From Bacillota bacterium (GTDB lineage Bacteria; Bacillota; Clostridia; Oscillospirales; Ruminococcaceae): DNA of 42,560 nucleotides. Position numbers and translations under genes: made by a program. How positions within the stretch are numbered: the stretch's first letter is position 1; each line of letters starts with the position of its first letter. Under the pieces are notes generated by a model, which worked only from the letters and a program-made list of their open reading frames with translations, did not search any database and was not told the origin of the DNA. The DNA is taken from NCBI GenBank assembly GCA_023458875.1, contig JAEWXO010000094.1:1-42560 (forward strand), read 5' to 3'. This document shows, piece by piece, positions 32,391-40,737 of the stretch.

Positions 32391-33194
32391 TCAGGCATCC
32401 TCCGTTCCTGTTAATAATCTTAAAATCATATTTGACTGATGTCCGGCACATACCTGCACTCTTGGTGCCATAAGTCCTCTGCCCTGTTCTGCTCCGTTAT
32501 GCAGGTCTCCGCAGACGTACAGATTTTTCATTTTACGCGTTGTTCTTATAAGGTTTGAGCTTGAAAGGCCTGCCATTCCCGAGCCTGATACTATTTTAAC
32601 TCCGGGGCATTTTTCAAGGATTTTATTTACAAGCATTGCCTTTGCCTGCGGTGAATCAAACGCCTCACATACAATATCACATTTTCCGAAAAGCTCACAG
32701 GCATTCATTTCAGTTACACGTATATTGCGGGTTTCAATATTTATAAAAGGATTTATCTGCTGAAGCTGAATTTTTAAAGCTTCCGTTTTATACATTCCCA
32801 GATGTGATATATAGTAGCTCTGACGGTTAAGGTTACTCGGCTCTACTATATCAAAATCAACAAGAAGAAGTCGTCCCACTCCTGTTCTTGCAAGGCTCAC
32901 AGCAATGTTTGAACCAAGCCCTCCCAGTCCTGCGATTCCTACAAATCCTTTTTTAACCATGCCATGCACATGCGGCGTATGCCGTGCTGCCATCATTTCC
33001 TCAAGCTGTTCTCTGTCAGGCATCTGACCGCGGGCTATGACAAACACCTCATCATTGTCATTTAAAATGCAGTCCTCACTTATCTGAAATCCGTTTATTA
33101 TCAATATATCATTTTCACTGAAAAAGTTTTTTCTCAGGTCAAATGCCGAAGAATAAACATTTTCATATTTTTTACCGTTAAGCCTTATATTCAT
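32391..33194 (-). CDS. thiF: ThiS adenylyltransferase ThiF with N-terminal beta-grasp-like domain
   Basis: 267 aa. Residues 1-60 (MNIRLNGKKYENV...LNDNDEVFVIARGQ) look like a ThiS-type beta-grasp domain without the C-terminal GG. Residues 65-267 are the E1-like ThiF: GIAGLGGLGSNIAVSLARTG, VDFDIVEPSNLNRQSYY (nucleotide-binding and Arg), CDIVCEAFDSPQAK. It adenylates the ThiS C-terminus before sulphur loading. The ThiS gene proper ends 5 bases upstream of this start. Confidence 0.9.
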   Translation of the reverse strand: MNIRLNGKKYENVYSSAFDLRKNFFSENDILIINGFQISEDCILNDNDEVFVIARGQMPDREQLEEMMAARHTPHVHGMVKKGFVGIAGLGGLGSNIAVSLARTGVGRLLLVDFDIVEPSNLNRQSYYISHLGMYKTEALKIQLQQINPFINIETRNIRVTEMNACELFGKCDIVCEAFDSPQAKAMLVNKILEKCPGVKIVSGSGMAGLSSSNLIRTTRKMKNLYVCGDLHNGAEQGRGLMAPRVQVCAGHQSNMILRLLTGTEDA

Positions 33195-33199
33195 CGCAA

Positions 33200-33394
33200 T
33201 CAGCCCCCTCCTACAAAGCTTACAATCTCAACAACATCATCATCAGAAATCATAACTGATTCGTATTGCGATTTAGGTATGATCACTCCGTTTATTTCAA
33301 CAGCTATTTTCAGAATGTCATACTTCTGCTCTTCAATAAAGCTTTTTAAATTTACCTGAAAATCAAGTTTCCTTTCACTTCCGTTAAAACGCAT
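33200..33394 (-). CDS. thiS: Sulphur carrier protein ThiS
   Basis: 64 aa beta-grasp protein ending VSFVGGG; the C-terminal GG is the thiocarboxylation site. GAGGTT lies 8 bases before the ATG. First gene of thiSFGH-tenI, behind a promoter at 33500-33528 and a leader hairpin. Confidence 0.9.
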   Translation of the reverse strand: MRFNGSERKLDFQVNLKSFIEEQKYDILKIAVEINGVIIPKSQYESVMISDDDVVEIVSFVGGG

Positions 33395-33440
33395 GACGCC
33401 AACCTCTTTTTCTCATATATTTCCAATAAGACAAAATAAT

Positions 33441-33470
33441 ATGGGGTGCACCCGCGGTGGTGCACCCCAT
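33441..33470 (-). promoter_or_regulatory. Leader hairpin of the thi operon
   Basis: ATGGGGTGCACC pairs perfectly with GGTGCACCCCAT (12 bp, 6-base loop). On the minus strand ATTATTTTGTC follows, a poor U tract. No TPP-riboswitch CTGAGA or ACCTGATCTGGATAATGCC sequence is present in the leader. Confidence 0.6.
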
Positions 33471-33499
33471 TACTTAACAATAATATTGGATTGAGTATT

Positions 33500-33528
33500 A
33501 TTTTATCACAGATTTTTTTGTTTGTCAA
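33500..33528 (-). promoter_or_regulatory. Promoter of the thi operon
   Basis: Minus strand: TTGACA (33523-33528), 17-base spacer, TAAAAT (33500-33505) with an upstream TG. Leader of about 100 bases to thiS. Confidence 0.75.
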
Positions 33529-33563
33529 TGGATAAATGCTCATTTTTATACAGTCTTTTGTAT

Positions 33564-33737
33564 GTTAATATTCAGCCATACCATCTTTAGGTTTCTCATG
33601 AAAGTAAGAAAAAATAAAATTCAAAAATAAAAGCTTTCAACAAAAAATCGAAGTTTTCCCGAAAAAAATTTTTTAATGAATTTTAGTATTGCTGTAATCT
33701 CATGTCTGCGTCAGTTACGAATGGCTGAATAGTAAAC
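33564..33737. repeat. MITE-like element G, same ends, different interior
   Basis: 174 bp. Left end GTTAATATTCAGCC and right end GGCTGAATAGTAAAC are inverted repeats (one extra A). The interior is AT-rich and lacks the GACCGG hairpin of copies A-E. No ORF. It fills most of the gap between the thi promoter and the hemerythrin gene. Confidence 0.65.
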
Positions 33738-33789
33738 TTTTTAAGATCATGCATACGGCAATGTTTTTTCAAACTTTTCATTAAAATAT

Positions 33790-34194
33790 TTATGACACAC
33801 TTTTAATGTGCTGTGCTACCTTTACATCCTCCTTGCTTATGTGGTTGAGGAGCCAGCCCGCAATAGCAGTATTTATTTTTGCGACCATCACTATCGTAGG
33901 TCCTTCATTTTCAAGCTGTTTTACAATATCGTCAACAACCTTTATAAAGCCGTCATGGTATCTTTTATGGTTCTCATAATCGGGATATTTGCTTTTAATC
34001 TGGAGTTTCTCCTCATCAGAAAAATGAGTTTTGGTGTAATCCGAAAGGAATTTGCTTGTTGCCTGTATCTGCTGACGTCCCTTTCCTTCGGAGCATGCCT
34101 CGAGCAAATCGTTTATTGCACCTATAAGCTGTTTGTGCTGCGTATCGATAGTTGCGTTTCCTGTTTCGTACTGTGTTTTCCATGCATAAGCCAT
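33790..34194 (-). CDS. Bacteriohemerythrin
   Basis: 134 aa four-helix bundle with the complete di-iron ligand set: His20 (TQHKQL), His57 and Glu61 (THFSDEE), His76 and His80 (NHKRYH), His118 and Asp123 (NHISKED). It binds oxygen reversibly; in anaerobes it is used for oxygen sensing, transport or defence. Cytosolic. AAAGGGG precedes the ATG. A TGATATAAT extended -10 lies at 34226-34234 on the same strand. Single-gene unit. Confidence 0.93.
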   Translation of the reverse strand: MAYAWKTQYETGNATIDTQHKQLIGAINDLLEACSEGKGRQQIQATSKFLSDYTKTHFSDEEKLQIKSKYPDYENHKRYHDGFIKVVDDIVKQLENEGPTIVMVAKINTAIAGWLLNHISKEDVKVAQHIKSVS

Positions 34195-34225
34195 AATAAT
34201 TCCCCTTTCAATGATTGTCTCTTAT

Positions 34226-34234
34226 ATTATATCA
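34226..34234 (-). promoter_or_regulatory. Extended -10 of the hemerythrin gene
   Basis: Minus strand TGATATAAT, about 32 bases before the start; no clear -35. Confidence 0.5.
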
Positions 34235-34364
34235 TTTTTGTATTAAAAAATGGGTTATAAATACAAATCTCGACCTAATATATTTCAATCAAATTCCTAT
34301 GCTATTAATTATAACAGTATTTAATCAAAACTTCAAGAACTATTTAAACAATTATACATAATTT

Positions 34365-34688
34365 TCAGATATATTTTAAATTTAATTCATTAAAAATTTT
34401 CTGAAGGAAAATGTTGCCTCCATTAAAAAGATTGGCTGTATCTTCGCTTAGCTGAGCAGCAGGACAGTAATCTACAGTTAATTTCTGTCCGCTTTCAGCA
34501 GCTCTTTTATTTAATTCATTTACATATTATTTAGCCCATGCGACAGGATCATCATGATTTTCTTTTAATTTATCATATGTATCAAGCTTTTTTATTATTT
34601 TACTTGTGTTCTTTCCTTCATCTGTTCTGTAAGATTCAATCACATAAAACTGTTGAGCGTTTTTATATTTTACAATGTCTAGTATCAT
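34365..34688 (-). pseudogene. Fragment of an IS1634-type transposase with an internal stop
   Basis: ATG at 34688 begins MILDIVKYKNAQQFYVIESY and continues RTDEGKNTSKIIKKLDTYD to DDPVAWAK, the usual N-terminus of IS1634-like DDE transposases. A TAA follows at 34527-34529, after which the same frame resumes YVNELNKRAAESGQKLTVDY through GGNIFLQKIFNELNLKYI and stops at 34365. That is only the first 107 or so of about 500 residues. The rest of the element and its inverted repeats are not visible. Base 34689-34953 holds nothing else but the trmL promoter. Confidence 0.75.
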
Positions 34689-34876
34689 AAGCAATCTCCG
34701 CATTTTTTGTGGATTTATATACTTATATTGTACTAAAATACCAAAATACGTCAAATAATAAATTAAAATTTGACATAAAAATTTCGACAAATAGGTCGAT
34801 TGAACCACTTTTCTCGTTACTCAACTTCTAAATCCCCAAATTATTTTTATTATTTTATAGACGATAAAATCCCATA

Positions 34877-34905
34877 TTGAATTTACAAAATTATTATGTT
34901 ATAAT
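34877..34905 (+). promoter_or_regulatory. Promoter of trmL-degV
   Basis: TTGAAT (34877-34882), 17-base spacer, TATAAT (34900-34905). Confidence 0.6.
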
Positions 34906-34953
34906 GTAAAAGCTGAGCACATAATAAAATATATTCAAAGGATGAAATGCTGA

Positions 34954-35442
34954 ATGTATGGACTTAATATAGTTCTTGTTGAACCACAGATACCGCAGAA
35001 CACCGGGAATATTGCACGTACCTGTGCTGTAACAGGTACTTCTCTGCATCTTATAGAGCCTCTCGGGTTTACAATCACAGATAAACAGCTCAAACGTGCA
35101 GGGCTTGATTACTGGGACAAGCTTGATATTTCTTATTATAAAAATATTGACGAATTTTTCAGCAGGACAAACGGAAATTACTTTTTCTTTACCACAAAGG
35201 GTAAAAAAGTTCACAGTGATGTCAGCTATCCTGAAAATTCATACATAATATTCGGACGTGAGGATGCAGGTCTTGATGAAGAGCTGCTTTATCATAACAT
35301 GGATAAATGTGTAAGAATACCTATGCGTAACGAATTACGTAGCTTAAATCTTTCAAACTCAGTGGCAATTGCCACATATGAGGTTCTCAGGCAATGGGGT
35401 TACCCTGATTTAAGCACAACCGGAAACCTGACTAAATTCTAA
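34954..35442 (+). CDS. trmL: tRNA (cytidine/uridine-34 2'-O)-methyltransferase TrmL
   Basis: 162 aa SPOUT methyltransferase of the usual TrmL length. LVEPQIPQNTGNIARTCAVTGT at the N-terminus, IIFGREDAGLDEELL, and the knot motif IPMRNELRSLNLSNSVAIATYEVLRQ. It methylates the wobble nucleotide of tRNA-Leu isoacceptors using SAM. AAAGGATG precedes the ATG by about 11 bases. degV starts 17 bases after its stop. Confidence 0.93.
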   Translation: MYGLNIVLVEPQIPQNTGNIARTCAVTGTSLHLIEPLGFTITDKQLKRAGLDYWDKLDISYYKNIDEFFSRTNGNYFFFTTKGKKVHSDVSYPENSYIIFGREDAGLDEELLYHNMDKCVRIPMRNELRSLNLSNSVAIATYEVLRQWGYPDLSTTGNLTKF

Positions 35443-35459
35443 AACTCAAGGAGGAAAAT

Positions 35460-36335
35460 ATGAGCAAAATAAAATTATTAACCGACTCAGCTTCTGATAT
35501 CACTCCTGATATCGCAGCAAAATATGATATACGGGTACTTGGATTTCACGTTACTCTCGATGACAAATCATACACTGAGGGAGTAGATTTTACAACGGAT
35601 GAGTTTTACACGATGCTTGACAGTTCATCTGATTTTCCGAAAACTTCACAGATTACTTTTGCAGAATTTGAAGACATATATAAACAGTACTATGAAGAAG
35701 GATATACGGATATTATTTATACTTCAATTTCATCTACAGGGTCTGCAACATACAACAACGCTCTGAATGCAATAGAAAACTTCTATGAAGACATACCTGA
35801 AGCAAGAGAAAAAATAAAAATTCACATTGTTGATTCACTTGGTTATTCTGCAGGCTACGGATACCCTGTGGTAAAAGCAGCCGGCAAAATTCAAAAAGGT
35901 GCTGATGTTCCGGAAATACTCGCATTTCTTAATGAATGGCTCTCATGTGTTGAAATGTACTTTGTACCATATACACTTGAATATGTAAAACGTTCCGGCA
36001 GACTTTCAGCGGCTGCCGCATTTGTAGGTGAACTGCTCGGACTTAAGCCTGTTATAAAGATAGTTGACGGCGTTTCATATGTGCCTGAAAAAATAAGGGG
36101 TGAAAAAAATATAATCCCAAAGGTAATAGATGTCGCTAAAAAGAACATGACACCACATACACCGTATATTCTTCTTGTCGGAAGTCTTCCGGAAGAATCC
36201 GCACTGTTTGAAAAGGAAATCACAAAAGAGCTGGGATACCCACCGGAGTACACAATAAAAATAGGCTCGACTGTTTCATCACATGCAGGTCATAAGGTAG
36301 TCGGAATAATTTTAAAGGGACAGAACAGAAGATAA
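35460..36335 (+). CDS. DegV-family fatty-acid-binding protein
   Basis: 291 aa. DegV features: KLLTDSASDITPDIA at the start, the TSQITFAEFEDIY segment with the fatty-acid-binding Thr-Ser, SISSTGSATYNNA, and EYVKRSGRLSAAAAFVGELLGLKPV. These proteins hand exogenous fatty acids to the FakA kinase. No fakA is in the window. Cytosolic. AGGAGG lies before the ATG. Co-transcribed with trmL and followed by a terminator. Confidence 0.93.
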   Translation: MSKIKLLTDSASDITPDIAAKYDIRVLGFHVTLDDKSYTEGVDFTTDEFYTMLDSSSDFPKTSQITFAEFEDIYKQYYEEGYTDIIYTSISSTGSATYNNALNAIENFYEDIPEAREKIKIHIVDSLGYSAGYGYPVVKAAGKIQKGADVPEILAFLNEWLSCVEMYFVPYTLEYVKRSGRLSAAAAFVGELLGLKPVIKIVDGVSYVPEKIRGEKNIIPKVIDVAKKNMTPHTPYILLVGSLPEESALFEKEITKELGYPPEYTIKIGSTVSSHAGHKVVGIILKGQNRR

Positions 36336-36344
36336 TATCAAGGT

Positions 36345-36391
36345 CAAAGTACAGCTGTGATAAGCATTTGCAGTCTGTACTTTGTTTTAAT
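36345..36391 (+). terminator. Terminator of trmL-degV
   Basis: CAAAGTACAG pairs with CTGTACTTTG, followed by TTTTAATTT. Confidence 0.8.
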
Positions 36392-36413
36392 TTAGTCAAG
36401 CTAATGATATTTC

Positions 36414-36549
36414 GTTAATACTCAGCCATATGTATAAGGTATAGATATCTGTCCGAAGGTAAGAGGCGCGACCGGAAAGCCCGGTCAACCCGACACAAGT
36501 CTAAATCCCTGCCATACTAATTACTTAACCGAAGTGGTTGAATTATTTC
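36414..36549 (+). repeat. MITE-like element, copy B
   Basis: 136 bp. Left end GTTAATACTCAGCC; right end GGTTGAATTATTTC is decayed. Core GCGACCGGAAAGCCCGGTC with hairpin GACCGG/CCGGTC, and TAATTACTTAACCG near the right end as in copy C. It lies 43 bases upstream of the membrane-protein gene. Confidence 0.75.
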
Positions 36550-36592
36550 TTAAATCCATACCCTCTATTTTCTTTAAAAGGAGCTGAGCTTT

Positions 36593-38149
36593 CTGAAAAA
36601 AATAAATGCGATTCTGTGCGCAGCTGTTCTGATGGCCGTAACCTTTTTCTTCTTTCAGATTACATCAGACAGTATTCTTACAGTTCATGATGATATTCTT
36701 ACATATATGCAGGTGCGTGAGGGAAATCTCTTGCAAACAGCTCTTAGCGACGCGAAGCACGGACGTATCTGCCATATTCCGCTGACATTTCTTCTTTATA
36801 TACCGTATATATTCAACAGTGGCTTAATAGTCCGAATATGCGCTGCAGCTGCAATAATATTTGATATGTATGCGTTTTACACACTTATAAGAAAAAATGT
36901 TGATAAGTCCGCCGCTTATGTGTCATGCCTTTTATTTATTTCATTTGCATGTATATCAAATCAGCACAATCTCTTTGTTGCTTATATAATCGGGCATCAG
37001 ATTGGCATAGGGCTTGTTATGTTTTCACTTGATTCATTTCTTTCATACTATAAAATCCAGAAAAATTCAAAGCTTATTCTCAGTGCCGTACTTTTGTTTG
37101 CGGCAGCCTCTCTCTACGAAGCAATGGCAGTATATATAATTGTTTTTGTAATACTTGCAATGTATAAAAACAAAGGAAATATATTTGAAAACTGCATTAA
37201 AATAATAAGCAATCTCAGGTTTCATATTTTATTTCTTATTGCCTACGTCATAATTTATTTTACATGGCAGAGTTTTTTCCCTTCTGACTATGACGGTGCA
37301 CAGCTGTATTTCGGAAATATTCCTCAGAGTATAGTTACAATACTTACCTATTCATTCGGTATGATTCCGGGACTTCCGCTTGCAGCAATGCTTTACAAGA
37401 ATACAATCAGCCTTACCGACATTCCCGGCATGATTGATATAAAAATGATGATTGCCGCGATCCTTGCCGCGACAGCATTTTTCTTTGTGTTTCCTAAAAT
37501 AAATCTTCATAAGAAATCAAAAATTTTAATTATTCTCTGTATATCCGGAATACTTATTCCGAATATTATAGTGGGATTTACCTCAAAGTATGTATCATGG
37601 TCACAGCAGAAAAGCTATGCATATGTTACGTCATTCTACAGCTATTTTTTCATAATTTCACTTGCTGTAATAATCATGCACCTGATATACAGAAACAATA
37701 AAATTCAGAAGCCTGCACTTGTTGTTATGAGTATTCTTGTTTTTATAATATCACTGCTCTGCTGCATAAACAATAAATCATGGAACAGTATATTTGAAAA
37801 ACAGCTTAAAAGATATGAGGCATTTTATCATGCTGTTTCTGATGATTACTTTGATAATATTGAGGATGGGACGATTATTTACATTCCTGATTACACCGGA
37901 ATACATAATGATATGAATATCACAAAAACATATGCCTCCATTTATACAAGCCGTGATATAACATTTAAGAATGATAAATCAGCGATTGACTTCAGCAAAC
38001 CTGTAATATGCATGAGATATGACGAAGTATCAGGTGCTATGTTTATCGGTCATATAGGCCCGGATTTTATAAGCAGTGATTTGTATATATGCGGTGAATA
38101 TGACTCTGCTGTTCCTAAAAGTATAAACATGGAAACTATATTTAAATAA
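36593..38149 (+). CDS. Polytopic membrane protein, possibly GT-C-type glycosyltransferase; probable CTG start
   Basis: 518 aa if started at CTG 36593, 505 aa from ATG 36632. No ribosome site precedes the ATG, while AAAGGAG lies 9 bases before the CTG, and the 13 extra residues (xKKINAILCAAVL) give the first membrane helix its positively charged inner end. No ATG, GTG or TTG lies between the upstream stop and 36632. About 10-11 membrane helices extend to about residue 395 and a soluble C-terminal domain of about 120 residues follows. HDDILTYMQVREG in the first outer loop is reminiscent of the acidic loop of GT-C enzymes. Function not recognised. It stands alone between copy B and a terminator. 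Confidence 0.7.
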   Translation: MKKINAILCAAVLMAVTFFFFQITSDSILTVHDDILTYMQVREGNLLQTALSDAKHGRICHIPLTFLLYIPYIFNSGLIVRICAAAAIIFDMYAFYTLIRKNVDKSAAYVSCLLFISFACISNQHNLFVAYIIGHQIGIGLVMFSLDSFLSYYKIQKNSKLILSAVLLFAAASLYEAMAVYIIVFVILAMYKNKGNIFENCIKIISNLRFHILFLIAYVIIYFTWQSFFPSDYDGAQLYFGNIPQSIVTILTYSFGMIPGLPLAAMLYKNTISLTDIPGMIDIKMMIAAILAATAFFFVFPKINLHKKSKILIILCISGILIPNIIVGFTSKYVSWSQQKSYAYVTSFYSYFFIISLAVIIMHLIYRNNKIQKPALVVMSILVFIISLLCCINNKSWNSIFEKQLKRYEAFYHAVSDDYFDNIEDGTIIYIPDYTGIHNDMNITKTYASIYTSRDITFKNDKSAIDFSKPVICMRYDEVSGAMFIGHIGPDFISSDLYICGEYDSAVPKSINMETIFK

Positions 38150-38151
38150 AC

Positions 38152-38197
38152 AAAAAAGACAGCATACAGAAAATCAATCTGTATGCTGTAATTTTTT
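38152..38197. terminator. Bidirectional terminator between the membrane-protein gene and pcrA
   Basis: ACAGCATACAG pairs with CTGTATGCTGT, flanked by AAAAAA on the left and TTTTTT on the right; it serves both convergent genes. Confidence 0.9.
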
Positions 38198-38201
38198 GTA
38201 T

Positions 38202-40571
38202 TTAAATCTTTTTCATCATAGAATAGTTCGACATTATTTTCTTTGTGCCAAAATCATCGAAGGCAATTTCAAGCAATGCATCGTTTGCCATAGGCTTTGC
38301 AGAGATTATTACTCCCATGCCGAACTTCTCATGACTTACTTTATCACCGACTGTATAATTTATCTTTGCAGAATCAGCGCTCATCTCTGATCTGTGATTT
38401 TTCTTTGCTGAAAGCTGTCTCTGAAGTGACATGGAATTCATTGCAGGCTGTACCTTTGATTTAGGACTTGCAGGAACAGATGTTGATACTCTGTCCTCTT
38501 TAAGAACCACATCCGGGTCAATTTCCTTTAAAAATCTTGATTTTGGATTTTTACTTGTTGTACCAAAGAGCATTCTCTGTGAAGCATGAATAAGTCTTAA
38601 ATGCTTTTTAGCCCTTGTTATAGCTACATAAGCAAGTCTTCTTTCCTCTTCCATATCGTTTTCACTGAACATGCTTCTTGAGCCCGGAAATATTCCGTCC
38701 TCCATACCTATAACATACACGTTTTCAAATTCAAGTCCCTTTGCGGAATGTATTGTCATAAGTGTTACACAGTTATCGGTATTGTTCATTCTGTCAAGGT
38801 CAGTATACAGTGAAATTTCTGCAAGGAATTCGTCAAGTGTAGGTTCTTCACTGTTTTTCTGATACTCTACCATTGTTGACTTTAACTCTTCTATATTTTC
38901 AAGACGGGTCTGACCGTCATCACCCTGAAGCTTCAGATAATCCCTGTAACCGGTTTTGTCAAGGACTTCATCAAGAAGTGAATCGAGAGGCACTGTATCG
39001 GCCATATCAATAAGTGAATCAAATACTCCGGCAATACTTTTAAGACTTTTTGCTTTTTTAGAAAGAAGAGGATATGAATCTGCATCCCTCATAACTTCAA
39101 TAGGTGATGTCGCATTTGCAATGCATATTTCTTCAAGGCTTTTGAGTGTAGCATCTCCTATTCCCCTCTTAGGTTCGTTTACGATTCTCTTGAATCTCAT
39201 TATATCGTACTGGTTGTTCAGAACGCTGAGATATGCTACAATATCCTTTATTTCTTTTCTGTCATAGAAACGAAGACCACCAAAAACCCTGTAAGGAATA
39301 TTATTCTGTACAAATGCTCTTTCAATAAAGTTTGACTGTGCATTCATTCTGTACAGAACGGCGTTGTCCTTAAACTTGCCACCCGCTTTTTTTGAGGCCA
39401 TAATTGCACTTGCAACATATCTTGCCTCGTCATTTTCATCAGACGCTTTGTAAATATATACCTTGCTTCCTGCATCCCCGTCACTCCAGAGAGTTTTAGG
39501 TTTTCTTCCCTTGTTGTTTTTAATAACAGAATTAGCGGCATTTAAAATATTCTGTGTTGAACGGTAATTCTGTTCAAGTCTTATAACCCTGCAGCTTTCA
39601 AACTGCTTTTCAAAGCCGAGAATATTTTCAATTGTAGCTCCTCTGAATCTGTATATACTCTGATCATCATCGCCTACTACGCAGAGGTTATTATGCTTGC
39701 CTGATAAAAGGCTTATAAGTTTAAACTGTGCATGGTTAGTGTCCTGGTATTCGTCTACCATAATATATCTAAATTTGTTCTGATAATATTCAAGAGTTTC
39801 CGGATAATCTTCAAAAAGCTCTACTGTGAGCATTATAATGTCATCAAAATCCAATGCGTTTGCTGCAAGAAGTCTTTTCTGATATTCCCTGTATATTTTA
39901 GCGATGGTTGCTTTTTTAAAGTCTCCCCCTGTTGTATCCCTATACTGTTCAGGAGTAATCAGCTTGTCCTTGGCTGAGCTTATCTCATTTATAATTGCCT
40001 TTGGATTCAGTGTTTTATCAACTATGCCAAGGTCTGTCATACATGCTTTAAGGAGACGCTGACTTTCTTCAGCATCATATATTGTAAAGCTCCTGCCGTA
40101 TCCGAGGCTTTCAATTTCTCTTCTTAAAATTCTTGCACAAGCTGAATGAAATGTAGCAGCATTTACGTTCAATCCGTCTTCGCCAAGCATGTTCTCAAGT
40201 CTTTGTTTTAATTCGTCTGCAGCCTTATTTGTAAATGTTATAGCCAGTATATTCCACGGACTGACAGGTGAAACAGCAACAATATCCTTAAGTCTCTCAA
40301 CATCGTCTGTTTTTCCGTCAATGTAATCGCTCAGAAACTGTCTGTCATCTTCCGAATCATTATTTACTGAATCGTCGTGATATGCATTTCCAAAGCTTAT
40401 CATGTTTACTATTCTGTTTACAATAACTGTAGTCTTACCGCTTCCTGCACCTGCAAGGAGAAGCAAAGGCCCGTTTATGCTGAACACTGATTCCTTCTGA
40501 GGATCGTTCATTTTACTAAAATATTTTTTTAATGCTTCCTGTTTTAATTCGCTGAAATTCTTTAATGACAT
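38202..40571 (-). CDS. pcrA: UvrD/PcrA superfamily-1A DNA helicase
   Basis: 789 aa. Motifs in order: Q motif MNDPQKESV, Walker A AGAGSGKTT (40-48), ILAITFTNKAADELKQR (Ia), DEYQDTNHAQ (II), GDDDQSIYRFRGA (III), RLEQNYRSTQNIL (IV), TIHSAKGLEFENV (V) and VAITRAKKHL (VI). The C-terminal Tudor-like piece is YTVGDKVSHEKFGMGVII. A charged insert (NAYHDDSVNNDSEDD, about 65-90) follows motif I, longer than in B. subtilis PcrA. Acts in nucleotide excision repair, removal of RecA and transcription-coupled repair. GGGAG precedes the ATG. Cytosolic. Confidence 0.94.
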   Translation of the reverse strand: MSLKNFSELKQEALKKYFSKMNDPQKESVFSINGPLLLLAGAGSGKTTVIVNRIVNMISFGNAYHDDSVNNDSEDDRQFLSDYIDGKTDDVERLKDIVAVSPVSPWNILAITFTNKAADELKQRLENMLGEDGLNVNAATFHSACARILRREIESLGYGRSFTIYDAEESQRLLKACMTDLGIVDKTLNPKAIINEISSAKDKLITPEQYRDTTGGDFKKATIAKIYREYQKRLLAANALDFDDIIMLTVELFEDYPETLEYYQNKFRYIMVDEYQDTNHAQFKLISLLSGKHNNLCVVGDDDQSIYRFRGATIENILGFEKQFESCRVIRLEQNYRSTQNILNAANSVIKNNKGRKPKTLWSDGDAGSKVYIYKASDENDEARYVASAIMASKKAGGKFKDNAVLYRMNAQSNFIERAFVQNNIPYRVFGGLRFYDRKEIKDIVAYLSVLNNQYDIMRFKRIVNEPKRGIGDATLKSLEEICIANATSPIEVMRDADSYPLLSKKAKSLKSIAGVFDSLIDMADTVPLDSLLDEVLDKTGYRDYLKLQGDDGQTRLENIEELKSTMVEYQKNSEEPTLDEFLAEISLYTDLDRMNNTDNCVTLMTIHSAKGLEFENVYVIGMEDGIFPGSRSMFSENDMEEERRLAYVAITRAKKHLRLIHASQRMLFGTTSKNPKSRFLKEIDPDVVLKEDRVSTSVPASPKSKVQPAMNSMSLQRQLSAKKNHRSEMSADSAKINYTVGDKVSHEKFGMGVIISAKPMANDALLEIAFDDFGTKKIMSNYSMMKKI

Positions 40572-40670
40572 ATTTCTGCTCCCATCAAATTTATACCGGT
40601 AACGCTGATAGCACCGATAATCTTACTGATAAATTAATATCTTCTTATAAATTATTTTCACACTTAATTA

Positions 40671-40699
40671 ATTATAACACATTTTTGATAATATGAAAA
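40671..40699 (-). promoter_or_regulatory. Candidate promoter of pcrA
   Basis: Minus strand: TTTTCA (40694-40699), 17-base spacer, TATAAT (40671-40676). The leader is about 90 bases. Confidence 0.5.
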
Positions 40700-40737
40700 G
40701 AGAAATTGCGATTATTTCATAAAACTACAGGCTATTC

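Noticed and set aside
33395..33530. TPP riboswitch upstream of thiS
   Set aside because: Expected by gene function, but no CTGAGA box or ACCTGATCTGGATAATGCC-like segment is present; only a simple 12-bp hairpin.
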